Below are positions 1 to 8,036 of a stretch of 37,260 nt of DNA, in pieces. The DNA is from Methanobacterium sp. UBA279 (lineage in GTDB: Archaea > Methanobacteriota > Methanobacteria > Methanobacteriales > Methanobacteriaceae). The stretch covers positions 1 to 37,260 of the forward strand of contig DAQK01000053.1 in NCBI GenBank assembly GCA_002502855.1, given 5' to 3'. The number at the start of each line of letters is the position of its first letter. Position 1 is the stretch's first letter. Below the pieces are notes generated by a model that ran no database searches, was not told the origin of the DNA, and saw only the letters and a program-made list of their open reading frames with translations. The translations under genes and the position numbers were made by a program.

Positions 1-1
1 A

Positions 2-238
2 GAACGATTATTCAAATTACTTCCCCAAATGGGAGGATTTCCACCGAACAAAAATGGAAAAATCGAAAAAGTATTCCAATTACCTCAAACAAAACCTAGG
101 CCTAGGCCATATACACACAATACACCAAACGATCAATCTATAAAAAAACCCTATCCAAACGTACTTTTACTAGGAATACTAATATCCCACGGCCAAAACC
201 AAATCCAAGAAATAATCAAGCTCATAAATTTCACCTAA
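2..238 (+). CDS. C-terminal end of an unidentified ORF, cut by the window edge
   Basis: The frame is open from the first bases of the window to a TAA at 236-238, about 78 codons, so the start lies outside. The product is rich in Pro, Asn, Lys and Gln and has no motif I recognise. Its composition resembles A-rich mobile-element coding sequence, such as the transposase remnant at the other end of the window, so a transposase tail is possible but not shown. No SD or promoter is visible at the internal ATG at 29. It could also be non-coding. Confidence 0.25.
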   Translation, partial: ERLFKLLPQMGGFPPNKNGKIEKVFQLPQTKPRPRPYTHNTPNDQSIKKPYPNVLLLGILISHGQNQIQEIIKLINFT

Positions 239-316
239 AACAGACACCCTGTTAAAAATAGGAAGTCAAATGTTACAGGTGGCATGAACTATTATACCCT
301 TGTTTATTATATCTAA

Positions 317-329
317 TTATATATAATAT
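317..329 (+). promoter_or_regulatory. TATA element of the UMP kinase gene
   Basis: An alternating TTATATATAATAT element lies about 30-40 bases before the ATG at 359. An archaeal TATA box fires about 25 bases downstream, which predicts a short leader that still includes the GGTGAT SD at 350-355. Confidence 0.5.
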
Positions 330-358
330 CATTATAGATTTAATTTTATGGTGATGAA

Positions 359-1033
359 ATGAAGATCGTGGTTACCATCGGAGGATCCATACTGGTTCAA
401 GATAATAGTTACAAAAAATTTAAAGAATATGCGGAGATAATCTCCCAGATGAACACTGAACACAAGCTCTACGTGGTGGTGGGCGGTGGCAAGCCAGCAC
501 GCGACTACATCACCATGGCCAGAGGTTTAGGAGCATCTGAAGCTCTATGTGATGATGTGGGTATCGATGTAACCCGATTAAACGCAAGGCTACTCATCAC
601 CGCACTCCAGGAAGCAGCATACCCCAAGGTCCCCCATAACTTTCAAGAAGCCCTGGAATACTCACAGTCAGGGAAACTGGTGGTCATGGGAGGTACTGAA
701 CCCGCCCACAGTACAGATGCAGTGGGGAGTATTTTAGCCGAATTTATAGGGGCCGATCTCCTTATAAACGCCACATCAGTGGATGGCCTCTACGATAAAG
801 ATCCCAAGAAATACAGTGACGCAGTTAAATTTGAGGAGATTACAGCCTCCGATATGATGGATCTCCTCTCAAATAAGGATATCAAGGCGGGAACCTATGA
901 ATTCTTTGACCATACCGCTATTGGGATCATCAAAAGATCTAAATTAAAAACGGTCGTTGTCGATGGGAACGATCCAGAAAACCTGCTTAAAGCAGTTTAT
1001 GAAAAGATTGGGACCACCATTCTTCCGGAATGA
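359..1033 (+). CDS. pyrH: Uridylate kinase (UMP kinase), archaeal type
   Basis: Phosphorylates UMP to UDP with ATP in cytosolic pyrimidine nucleotide synthesis. At 224 residues it has the normal length for the archaeal PyrH branch of the amino-acid-kinase fold. Visible family landmarks are the N-terminal GGSIL phosphate-binding turn (residues 8-12), VVGGGKPARDY near 40-50, the DVTRLNARLL segment near 75, and the SVDGLYDKDPKK loop near 140 that is typical of this kinase superfamily. The ATG at 359 is supported by GGTGAT four bases upstream and by the family N-terminus MKIVVTIGGS. It is followed after about 90 bases by the small Zn-ribbon gene on the same strand, possibly co-transcribed. Identification is firm. 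Confidence 0.95.
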   Translation: MKIVVTIGGSILVQDNSYKKFKEYAEIISQMNTEHKLYVVVGGGKPARDYITMARGLGASEALCDDVGIDVTRLNARLLITALQEAAYPKVPHNFQEALEYSQSGKLVVMGGTEPAHSTDAVGSILAEFIGADLLINATSVDGLYDKDPKKYSDAVKFEEITASDMMDLLSNKDIKAGTYEFFDHTAIGIIKRSKLKTVVVDGNDPENLLKAVYEKIGTTILPE

Positions 1034-1122
1034 TTTATAAACAAAAAAAATATTTGAAGCCGAAAATTAAAGTACGATCAAAAAGGGTTAATACATTAAA
1101 ATCAATAAAAGGAGTTAATCAT

Positions 1123-1323
1123 ATGGCAGTAGAACCACATAAACATTGTCCCGGCTGCGGCGCGCCAATGCCCATGAGTGAACGTTACTGTTCACCCCGA
1201 TGCCAGCAAATAATTGCAGAAAACCAGAAAAAAGTTAAAAGAACCAGAAATATTCTCTACATTATATTTGCAATATTCATCATAGTCTGGCTTTATTTCA
1301 TGTTAAGAGGCAGGCTGTTCTAG
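1123..1323 (+). CDS. DUF2116-type Zn-ribbon membrane protein
   Basis: A 66-residue protein with a zinc-ribbon start (CPGCGAPMP, then YCSPRCQ, two Cys pairs near residues 9-12 and 22-26), a basic linker and one C-terminal transmembrane helix near residues 42-60. This layout matches the archaeal DUF2116 family, of unknown function. The ribbon probably faces the cytoplasm with the helix as an anchor. The start is the ATG at 1123, with GGAG at 1111-1114 eight bases before it. The frame is open further upstream to 1030, but that stretch is lysine-rich, has no SD and is not typical of the family. Confidence 0.8.
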   Translation: MAVEPHKHCPGCGAPMPMSERYCSPRCQQIIAENQKKVKRTRNILYIIFAIFIIVWLYFMLRGRLF

Positions 1324-1350
1324 GTAAGAAAATTTAAGTTTTTAAATTTT

Positions 1351-1470
1351 AAGGAAATTAGAAAGGTTTGATATCCTTTTTAAGGAACTAAGGAAGTAAG
1401 ATATCCCTATTAATAATGTTAAAGAAGTACGATACCCTTTTTAAGGAACTAGGGAGGTATGATATCTTCC
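1351..1470. repeat. Four imperfect ~30-bp tandem repeats over the 3' end of the gerW-like gene
   Basis: Units at 1351-1381, 1382-1411, 1412-1442 and 1443-1470 share the core aaggaa...gatatcc. The last unit contains the final codons and TAG stop of the minus-strand gene; it matches the unit at 1382 at 21 of 26 bases. The other three lie just beyond the stop. Each copy keeps a stop codon (TAG or TAA) at the equivalent position. This looks like repeated duplication of the gene's end. Confidence 0.85.
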
Positions 1471-1871
1471 AGTCCTTTCCTCATTTGTTCCCTTTTTTCT
1501 TCGTTTTTCTTCTGTCTTTCCCGCCATTCGTTAAGGAATTCCAGGGCAAGGTCGCTTATTTCACTTATAGCTGTATTTAATGGTTCTTGAGATTTTAAGG
1601 ATATTACTTCGATTTGTTCAGGGCCTTCAACATTTTTATTTATAACCACGAAGGCAATAGGTTCAACAGCAGCCCCTCCACCAGCACCAAGGCCTTGAGA
1701 TCCCTTTACTGGACTATCCTGACCTGTTCCAGCACCAAAACCCATTCCAATTCGGGTTATGGGAATTAAAGTCCTTCCATCACTTTCTATTGGTTCGCCT
1801 ATCACATTATCCATACTTAAAACTTTTAAAAGCCCTTCTAAAGTTGAATTTATAGGATCTACATCGGTCAC
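1449..1871 (-). CDS. GerW/YtfJ family protein
   Basis: A 140-residue protein of the family named for Bacillus sporulation protein YtfJ (GerW). The family is widespread in non-sporulating bacteria and methanogens, where its role is unknown. Typical features are the N-terminal STLEGLLKVL segment, a VIGEPI...G.TLIPI strand region, a Gly-rich loop (GFGAGTGQ, then GLGAGGGAAVEPIAF) and a charged C-terminal helix. The start is a GTG at 1869-1871, preceded at seven bases by GGAGG on the minus strand (1879-1883), so the GTG is well supported. The 3' end carries the tandem repeats described separately. The protein is soluble, with no membrane helix or signal. Confidence 0.82.
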   Translation of the reverse strand: MTDVDPINSTLEGLLKVLSMDNVIGEPIESDGRTLIPITRIGMGFGAGTGQDSPVKGSQGLGAGGGAAVEPIAFVVINKNVEGPEQIEVISLKSQEPLNTAISEISDLALEFLNEWRERQKKNEEKREQMRKGLEDIIPP

Positions 1872-1984
1872 TCCAATTCCTCCAAAATTTATGAAATTGA
1901 TATGCTTATTATATCTCTCTGTAAATATCTGGACGTATATAAAAATATAATATATATAATGTTATGTAAACGTTGGGGTTAGAA

Positions 1985-2149
1985 ATGGATTATAAAAAGT
2001 TAAGAATATTCGCTGGTGAATATAAGTACGGTAATATTAAACCACTGTACTCACCTGATTCAAAGGATTTTACCGATGAAGACTGCGTGGTTGTGATGCA
2101 CCGGGATGACTACTTGAAACTCATGAAATATATTAAAGAGAAGGTTTAA
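1985..2149 (+). CDS. Small conserved-looking protein of unknown function
   Basis: A 54-residue ORF from the ATG at 1985 to the TAA at 2147-2149. It encodes an acidic-basic mixed protein starting MDYKKLRIFAGEYKYG and ending KYIKEKV, with one Cys and no membrane helix. It is divergent from the gerW-like gene. An AT-rich TATA-like run (aatataatatatataatg) lies 25-40 bases upstream, and ggggtt before the ATG is a weak SD. Gene-like amino-acid content and the promoter support a real gene. I do not recognise a family. Confidence 0.55.
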   Translation: MDYKKLRIFAGEYKYGNIKPLYSPDSKDFTDEDCVVVMHRDDYLKLMKYIKEKV

Positions 2150-2186
2150 AATAAGTTCTTGATTTATTTATCTCTTAATATAAAAT

Positions 2187-4517
2187 TTAACCGTTAATAT
2201 TAACCTTAGGAAGTTCGAAATAAAAGGTAGAACCTTTCCTGAGTTCTGATTCTACCCAGATTTTCCCGTTATGCCTCTCCACAATCCTTTTACAGATAGC
2301 CAGACCTATACCCGTCCCCTCGTATTCTTCCCTGGTGTGCAGCCTTTTGAATATCTGGAATATCTGTTCCTGATACTGGGGGTCGATGCCTATCCCTTCA
2401 TCTTTCACACAGAACAGCCATTGTTCTTCCTGTTCTTCTGCAGAGATATGGATCCGGGGTGGTTCATCACCACAGAATTTAATGGCGTTGGCTATCAGGT
2501 TCTGTAGTAGCTGGTTGATCTGGGAAGGGTCGGCCTTTACAACCGGCAGGCGGTCATAGGAAATATGGGCTTTGTTATAAGTTATGGATGTTTTTAGATT
2601 GTTTAAAACATCATTTAAAGCAACGTCCATTAGTACCGGTTCAAATTCTCTGGCTTGTGTGTTCAGCCGTGAAAATGCCAGTAGATCATCTATCAGGTCC
2701 TTCATCCGCTGAGCCCCATCTATGATGAAATCGATATAGTCATCGGCATCTTCATCCAGCTTACCTTTATAACGCCGTTTCAACAACTGGGCGAAGCTGG
2801 ATACCATCCTCAGGGGTTCCTGGAGGTCGTGGGATGCCACGTAGGCGAATTGTTCCAGCTCCCGGTTGGATGTTTTTAATTTTTCAACCATATCTGTAAG
2901 ATGATTTTGGGTGATGATGAGCTCCTCATTGGCTGTCTTCAGTTCTTCGGTAGTGGCCATCAACTCTTCATTAGTAGCGCTGAGCTCCTCAGTGAGTTGT
3001 TTTTCCATTTCCAACAGTTCTTGCTTATGTTCTTCTGCTTTCTGCCTTTCTGTGATGTCATGTACCATTCCCAGGGATCGGATAATCTGGCCTGATTCAT
3101 CCCGGAAATGGGTGCACTTTTCCTGAACCGTGCGAACCTCACCGGTGGATTTTTTTACCACCCGGTGCACGATATCATAGCCGTCTCTGTTTTCATCTAA
3201 AGAAGTGGTGTATGCTTCATCCACAGCTTTTCGATCATCAGGATGCACTCTTTCAAGGAATGCCCCATAAGTAGCAGCAAATTCCTGTGGCTGCAGTCCA
3301 AATATTCTATATACCTCATCCGACCAAAATAAGTGGTTATTTGATAAATCAAGCTCCCAACTACCTAGTTTAGCCATCCTCTGCGATCGATTTAACATAT
3401 CTTCGCTTTTTTGAAGCTTCTGGTTTAATTTCAACAGATACTCCTTCTGCTGTTGAAGTGCTCTATTGGAAGCCTTAAGTTCTGCAACAAGTTGCTGTTC
3501 CTTCTCTAACAATTCCCGATTCTGGTTCTGTGCTTTTTTACGTTTGCTGATATCTGTGACGAAAGAATAATAATACTGGGGTGTTCCATCTTCATTTCTA
3601 ATCAGGTGCACCAATCGTTCCACCGGTACTCTGCTACCATCCTTTCGTATGTATTCCTTTTCATATCTTACCGGGAGACCGGTGTTGTGGAGTTCTTCCA
3701 GCTTTTCCTGTTCTTTTTCCTGGAATTCTTCTGGTGTGAGTGTTTTAGACCGGTGAACCTTATCAAGCTCTTCACCAGTGTAGCCGATGAGATCCTCAAA
3801 TGCCTGATTGACCATGACCAGCCTTCCATCAGGGTATTCTACACTAAACGGCTGGGCTGAAAATTCTATTGCACTGGCAAAAAATTTTTCCCGTTTTTTA
3901 ACTTTCTCCAGAGCTTCTTTGGTCTGTCTGTGCCTGGTACTTTCAACCAGCGTCCAATCACCTTCACGTTTTATCAGTGTGAATTGGTGGTTGTACACCA
4001 CATCGATGATCTGGCTAGAATCACATCTATCAAGAGAATAGGTGCACATGGCCATTATTTTGAATTTACCCAGGATATTCTCCAGATCTTCCTCATAATC
4101 AACGAAAACATCCCAGTCTTCCTTATCCAGCCAGAAGGTATTCCCGGTGACTCTTAAACCATCATAACCACGACCAAGGGCTTCGTTGAGTTTCTCTACC
4201 CAACCATCTAACACTCTTTGTGATGTAAAAACACCATTTTTAACGTACCATTCACTGTACGGGATGATTTCTAATTGTTTTTTATCCAAATATTTTTCTA
4301 TGTCTGGCATTTCATTTCGCAGTGATTCTGTGGCCCCTTCTACATCTAAAGGCTCTGAGGTGACCCATATACAGGATTCATTATTTTCTAAACCAGCCTT
4401 AAAATAAGGAACTAGGATATCAGTTAGATCTTCCTTCGTCTTATAGAACTGGCAGAAATGCGTCCCCCACGGCACATCACCAACTATATCTATACCAGAC
4501 TTTCTCACAACACCCAT
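2187..4517 (-). CDS. Sensor histidine kinase with MEDS and two PAS domains
   Basis: A 776-residue soluble sensor kinase. Domain order: an N-terminal MEDS domain (DcmR-type sensory domain, residues ~10-175; GTHFCQFYKTKEDL start), a first PAS with PAC (~215-330), a coiled coil, a second PAS with PAC (~375-495), another Glu/Leu-rich coiled coil (~495-550), HisKA with phospho-acceptor His563 in SHDLQEPLR, then HATPase_c with N box NLIANAIKF (~673), DEGIGI (~706) and GTGIGLAI (~734). There are no membrane helices, so it should sense a cytosolic ligand or redox state through the MEDS and PAS domains. Such kinases are numerous in Methanobacterium. No receiver domain or response regulator is nearby, so this is an orphan with an unknown partner. 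GGAG sits nine bases before the ATG. Confidence 0.92.
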   Translation of the reverse strand: MGVVRKSGIDIVGDVPWGTHFCQFYKTKEDLTDILVPYFKAGLENNESCIWVTSEPLDVEGATESLRNEMPDIEKYLDKKQLEIIPYSEWYVKNGVFTSQRVLDGWVEKLNEALGRGYDGLRVTGNTFWLDKEDWDVFVDYEEDLENILGKFKIMAMCTYSLDRCDSSQIIDVVYNHQFTLIKREGDWTLVESTRHRQTKEALEKVKKREKFFASAIEFSAQPFSVEYPDGRLVMVNQAFEDLIGYTGEELDKVHRSKTLTPEEFQEKEQEKLEELHNTGLPVRYEKEYIRKDGSRVPVERLVHLIRNEDGTPQYYYSFVTDISKRKKAQNQNRELLEKEQQLVAELKASNRALQQQKEYLLKLNQKLQKSEDMLNRSQRMAKLGSWELDLSNNHLFWSDEVYRIFGLQPQEFAATYGAFLERVHPDDRKAVDEAYTTSLDENRDGYDIVHRVVKKSTGEVRTVQEKCTHFRDESGQIIRSLGMVHDITERQKAEEHKQELLEMEKQLTEELSATNEELMATTEELKTANEELIITQNHLTDMVEKLKTSNRELEQFAYVASHDLQEPLRMVSSFAQLLKRRYKGKLDEDADDYIDFIIDGAQRMKDLIDDLLAFSRLNTQAREFEPVLMDVALNDVLNNLKTSITYNKAHISYDRLPVVKADPSQINQLLQNLIANAIKFCGDEPPRIHISAEEQEEQWLFCVKDEGIGIDPQYQEQIFQIFKRLHTREEYEGTGIGLAICKRIVERHNGKIWVESELRKGSTFYFELPKVNING

Positions 4518-4553
4518 GGAATATTTCTCCGGAGCTTTGATTTTTTAAAATTC

Positions 4554-4563
4554 TATTTATATA
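4554..4563 (-). promoter_or_regulatory. TATA element of the histidine kinase gene
   Basis: TATATAAATA on the minus strand, about 37-46 bases before the ATG at 4517. The spacing fits a leader of 10-20 bases containing the GGAG site. Confidence 0.5.
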
Positions 4564-4751
4564 TCTCATGGATATTAAATAATGCTTTCTAAAAAATTAT
4601 TAAAGTAATAAAAAAAATTTTGGGTCCTTTAAAGAAAGCCTCTTTGGAAAGTATAAAATAAAAAAATTTGCTGTGAATTTTTTAGAAGATTCATTTAAAT
4701 AGTGAAAAGCTCGCAGGCCCCTATCGTTAAAAATTCAGTGAAATAATAAAT

Positions 4752-4790
4752 AAAAAAAAGTAATTCAGGCCTTAAAAAACTGTGGCCTGA
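4752..4790 (-). terminator. Hairpin plus T-run terminator after tfb
   Basis: Just past the tfb stop, TCAGGCC (4784-4790 read in minus) pairs perfectly with GGCCTGA (4765-4771) across a 12-base loop. Eight T residues follow on the minus strand (4752-4759). It resembles an intrinsic terminator and ends the gar1-tfb transcript. Confidence 0.7.
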
Positions 4791-4802
4791 CAGAAAAAGT
4801 CT

Positions 4803-5738
4803 CTATAAGGTTATACCCATATCGAGCTGTTCTGTGAGTTCCTTGTACCTGTTTCTGATGGTGACCTCGGTAACTCCTGCAATGTCAGCCACGTCTCTCT
4901 GGGTTTTCCTCTCACCGAGGAGTACTGATGCAATGTATAACGCAGCTGCAGCCACACCGGTAGGTCCCCTTCCTGATGTTAGTCCTTTTTCCATGGCTTT
5001 CTCGATTATCTCAATTGCTTTAGACTGCACTTCACCGGAGAGGTTTAATTCACTGGCGAAACGTGGTACATAATCCACTGGTGATGTGGGCGGTAGTTTT
5101 ATGTTCAATTCCCTGGTCAGGAACCGGTAGGTTCTTCCGACTTCCTTCTTGCTTACCCTGGAGACTTCTGCTATCTCGTCTAAGGTTCTGGGTACGTTGC
5201 ATCTTCTGCAAGCGGCGTAGAGTGATGCAGCTACCACACCTTCTATGCTTCTGCCTCTAATGAGTTTATTTTCTACTGCATTTCTGTAGACCACGGATGC
5301 AGCTTCCCTAACGCTTCTGGGCAGTCCCAGCCGGGATGAATCCCTGTCGAGTTCGCTTAAAGCAAAGGCCAGGTTTCTCTCGGTTGCACCGGATATCCTG
5401 ATCTTTCTCTGCCATTTCCTCAGACGATACCACTGGGCACGGTTTCTGGCGGGGATGTCCCTGCCGTAGATGTCCTTGTTTCTCCAGTCGATCATGGTGG
5501 AGAGACCTTTGTCGTGTATGGTATAGGTTATGGGTGCCCCTACCCTGGTTCTTTTATCTCTCTGCTCATGGTCAAAGGCCCTCCATTCGGGCCCCATGTC
5601 CACCAGGTTATCGTCGATTACCAGACCACAGGCTCCGCAGACAATTTCTCCACGCTCGTGGTCGTTTATGAGTTTTTCTGACCCACATTCTGGGCATTTA
5701 GTTTCAATCTTTTCGATTTCTGAAACTTCCTGTCTCAT
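4803..5738 (-). CDS. tfb: Transcription initiation factor B (TFB)
   Basis: General archaeal transcription factor. It binds the TBP-TATA complex through BRE contacts and recruits RNA polymerase. The 311-residue protein has the N-terminal zinc ribbon (Cys15, Cys18, Cys34, Cys37), the B-reader/linker segment with GPEWRAFD, then two cyclin-fold repeats (about 115-210 and 215-305) and the C-terminal recognition helix segment (TEVTIRNRYKELTEQL). It lies 56 bases after gar1, probably in one transcript, and has a strong terminator after it. The start at ATG 5738 gives the usual family length, but the frame stays open upstream through two more copies of a 10-residue repeat (see the repeat and the finding). 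AGGA lies about nine bases before the ATG. Confidence 0.95.
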   Translation of the reverse strand: MRQEVSEIEKIETKCPECGSEKLINDHERGEIVCGACGLVIDDNLVDMGPEWRAFDHEQRDKRTRVGAPITYTIHDKGLSTMIDWRNKDIYGRDIPARNRAQWYRLRKWQRKIRISGATERNLAFALSELDRDSSRLGLPRSVREAASVVYRNAVENKLIRGRSIEGVVAASLYAACRRCNVPRTLDEIAEVSRVSKKEVGRTYRFLTRELNIKLPPTSPVDYVPRFASELNLSGEVQSKAIEIIEKAMEKGLTSGRGPTGVAAAALYIASVLLGERKTQRDVADIAGVTEVTIRNRYKELTEQLDMGITL

Positions 5739-5798
5739 ATGTTCTTTTCCTGAGACTTCTGGTTTGATCTGTTCCTTACCAGCAACTTCTTGCTTTAG
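5709..5798 (-). repeat. Three 30-bp tandem repeats spanning the tfb start codon
   Basis: Read on the minus strand, units 5798-5769, 5768-5739 and 5738-5709 encode, in the tfb frame, LKQEVAGKEQ, IKPEVSGKEH and MRQEVSEIEK. Neighbouring copies match at about 20 of 30 bases. The first codon is CTA, ATC and ATG respectively, so only the genic copy has a start. The outermost unit overlaps the stop codon of gar1 (5795-5797). Confidence 0.8.
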
Positions 5799-6070
5799 TT
5801 CTTCCTTCGTTTCCTTCGCCCCCGTTTTTTATTTGTTTTTGGTGACACATAGGTAGGCTCTCCAACTCGATATTCAAGATTTTTAGAATTTTTTGCACGA
5901 ACCTTTATGGATATATAAGGCTCTTTAGTGGGGCCAAATATATCACTAACAGTACCAATTCTTTCCTTATTTTTCAAAAAAACAGCCAGTCCGAAACCAG
6001 GGGTTTGGTTGGATCTTACAACGATTCTACCCCGATTGGAGATGTGGGAGATGTTTCCTAACTTCTTCAT
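5795..6070 (-). CDS. gar1: H/ACA ribonucleoprotein subunit Gar1
   Basis: A component of the box H/ACA guide RNP that converts uridine to pseudouridine in rRNA. It contacts Cbf5 and helps release the product. The 91-residue protein has the Gar1 beta-barrel core: LGNISHISNRGRIVVRS, then GTVSDIFGPTKEPYISIKV, which carries the family's VFGPV-like motif, and a basic RGRRKRRKN tail. It is the first gene of a gar1-tfb pair. There is no SD before the ATG, and the TATA element at 6087-6096 is only about 20-25 bases upstream, so the mRNA is probably leaderless. Confidence 0.9.
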   Translation of the reverse strand: MKKLGNISHISNRGRIVVRSNQTPGFGLAVFLKNKERIGTVSDIFGPTKEPYISIKVRAKNSKNLEYRVGEPTYVSPKTNKKRGRRKRRKN

Positions 6071-6086
6071 GTATCAAACCGAAACT

Positions 6087-6096
6087 TTTATATATA
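6087..6096 (-). promoter_or_regulatory. TATA element of gar1-tfb, predicting a leaderless mRNA
   Basis: TTATATATAAAAG on the minus strand, centred about 22 bases before the gar1 ATG at 6070. With initiation about 25 bases downstream of an archaeal TATA box, transcription should start at or next to the ATG. Confidence 0.55.
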
Positions 6097-6166
6097 ATTA
6101 TGTATTGTAAACTAGTATTTAAATGTTTCGATAAAAATAAATATTATATGTCTTAATTCATATGAT

Positions 6167-7234
6167 TTACGGGTGGGAAGTGGGGCTCTTCATGGATTCT
6201 TTGATGCGTTTTCCGTAATATAAAGCCGCAATAGCCCCGATTATGGTAGGTAGTATATAACTCACGAACCGATCGATTAAACTGGCGGACAAAACCACGT
6301 CACCAGCCACACCTACCACAGCGAAGAGACCAACGATGATGGCTTCCCGTATTCCCCAGGAACCAGGGAGAAGTGGTGCGAGCATGACTAAAATACCAAT
6401 GGTATAAATGATTATCAGGGGTATTAAAGGAGGATAAACACCTACCGTAACAAAACAGACATACATACGGACTATGTCCATGCCCCACATTAAGAAGGAC
6501 AGGAAGAACCCGATAACGAACACTTTTCTATTTTTAATTACCTGAATGAATCCTGTGGAGAAACGGTTTATGTAATAAATTATTTTTTCGTTGACTCTGG
6601 ACAGGGACATATCACTCTTGGTCAACTTCACAAAAAATGGATATACAGATTTTACTATTCTGATTATCACTCTCTGCGCAATTTCTTTCCTGTATACCAC
6701 ATATAATATGATGGCAAAGAAGAACATGGAAATTAATATCATTACAGATACGATGATCTTGGTATAGATGGGTATATTCCAGCCGAGAATGAAAATTGCA
6801 GCGAAGATGGATATGATTATAAATGGGAAGAATTCAAAAACCCGATCTGCAGTGGCCGAGGCAAAACCTATCTCAAAGGGTGTATCGTTGGTAGCAGTTA
6901 AAAGATATGCCCGCAGAGGCTCTCCTCCAGCTGCACCGGGAGTTACGTTGTTTCCAAAATCACTGGTCAGTAACATTGCCAGAAGGCTTCGAAAGCGAAT
7001 GTGTTCATTCACCGTGGACAAAATCAGCTTCCACCGGTAAGTCCATATCAGATATATGGCGGTCTCCAGGATGATGTTAAAAAGAACCAGATACCAGTTA
7101 ACGTGCATCAATATGTTGATAGTATCCCCCAGGCCGACTATAATGGTAATGGCAAAGACTATAACGAATGCCAGTGCAAAGGAGCCGATTATACTCCATT
7201 TATGCTTACGGATAGTTTCGTAGATATCTTCCAT
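6167..7234 (-). CDS. Flippase-like integral membrane protein (UPF0104 / TIGR00374)
   Basis: A 355-residue polytopic membrane protein of the lysylphosphatidylglycerol synthase transmembrane-like (UPF0104, YbhN-related) family. About eight hydrophobic helices are visible (near residues 15-37, 45-65, 125-150, 155-180, 235-260, 270-290, 300-320). The conserved signature GNNVTPGAAGGEPLRAYLL lies near residue 95, and LLPGSWGIREA near 300. Members are proposed to move lipids or polyprenyl-linked glycans across the membrane; the substrate here is unknown. An AAGGAATTGAG SD precedes the ATG. It is transcribed alone; the neighbouring RraA-like gene is more than 130 bases away. Confidence 0.85.
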   Translation of the reverse strand: MEDIYETIRKHKWSIIGSFALAFVIVFAITIIVGLGDTINILMHVNWYLVLFNIILETAIYLIWTYRWKLILSTVNEHIRFRSLLAMLLTSDFGNNVTPGAAGGEPLRAYLLTATNDTPFEIGFASATADRVFEFFPFIIISIFAAIFILGWNIPIYTKIIVSVMILISMFFFAIILYVVYRKEIAQRVIIRIVKSVYPFFVKLTKSDMSLSRVNEKIIYYINRFSTGFIQVIKNRKVFVIGFFLSFLMWGMDIVRMYVCFVTVGVYPPLIPLIIIYTIGILVMLAPLLPGSWGIREAIIVGLFAVVGVAGDVVLSASLIDRFVSYILPTIIGAIAALYYGKRIKESMKSPTSHP

Positions 7235-7368
7235 TATCTCAATTCCTTATTTTGAAAACTCTAAATGGGGATTTAAAATATTTAAATAGAGGATTAATAG
7301 TAAATAACCGCCTTGATTAAATAATTGTTTAAAACTATAACCGGCTATAATATATAAAATTAGGTGAT

Positions 7369-8031
7369 CTATTGGCGGATTATACTGGATAATGAGTGTC
7401 CTTTTTCGATTCTCTCAATTATCTCCTTTTCCCCCTCTTTAATTTCCAGAGCTTTATGGATTGCCTCCCTGAAAAGTTCTCCAGGCACCACAATTACTCC
7501 ACAATCGTCTCCCAAGACCACATCACCAGGATTAATGGTGATACCCCCATATTCCAGGGGGACATTAACCTCCCCTTTACCCAGGGGTTTCCCGGCGTTA
7601 GGAACGATGGATCTGGCAAATACGGGATAATCCAGCTTTTTAACAGCAGCTACATCCCTCACAGCACCATATACCACAGTACCAGCTATACCTTTCTGCT
7701 GTGCGGTCTTTGAAGTCAGTTCACCCCAAACAGCACTGTCATCTCCGTCTGTGAGGATAAAGAGTATATCCCCCTTCTCGGCCAGGTCTATTGCATCCAA
7801 AGCAGTCCCCCAGTCATAGGCAGAGGTTTGTACCGTTATAATTTTTCCAAGAATTTTGTATTCATCTTTTAAAGGTTTTATCCCCGGAATCACCGGGCTG
7901 TAATCTAGTAAATCTTTAAGGGCGTCAGATAGTTGTGGTGTGCTCAGTTTGTCCTTCCATAAACTGAAACTCTCCTGGTGTGAAAATCTCTTTAAAAGCC
8001 CTTCTGGTGAGATTTCCATTCTACCATCCAT
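7369..8031 (-). CDS. RraA-like (HMG/CHA aldolase fold) family protein
   Basis: A 220-residue protein of the RraA / demethylmenaquinone methyltransferase-like family. The name is historical: members are class II aldolases, RNase E inhibitors or uncharacterised enzymes. The sequence shows GTVVYGAVRDVAAVKK near 135, with the metal-site RD dipeptide, then GDVVLGDDCGVIVVPG near 178. Archaeal homologues are sometimes fused to hexulose-6-phosphate synthase, but here the domain stands alone with about 60 extra N-terminal residues. Only five bases separate it from the upstream DUF211 gene, so the two form an operon. The reaction is unknown; an aldolase or decarboxylase role on a 2-oxo acid is an inference from the family. 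Confidence 0.75.
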   Translation of the reverse strand: MDGRMEISPEGLLKRFSHQESFSLWKDKLSTPQLSDALKDLLDYSPVIPGIKPLKDEYKILGKIITVQTSAYDWGTALDAIDLAEKGDILFILTDGDDSAVWGELTSKTAQQKGIAGTVVYGAVRDVAAVKKLDYPVFARSIVPNAGKPLGKGEVNVPLEYGGITINPGDVVLGDDCGVIVVPGELFREAIHKALEIKEGEKEIIERIEKGHSLSSIIRQ

Positions 8032-8036
8032 AAAAA

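Noticed and set aside
1351..1470. A CRISPR array
   Set aside because: The units are contiguous and imperfect with no unique spacers, and no cas genes are present.
2271..4407. Several plus-strand ORFs opposite the histidine kinase gene
   Set aside because: They are antisense shadows of a well-supported long gene, with no SD and no recognisable domains.
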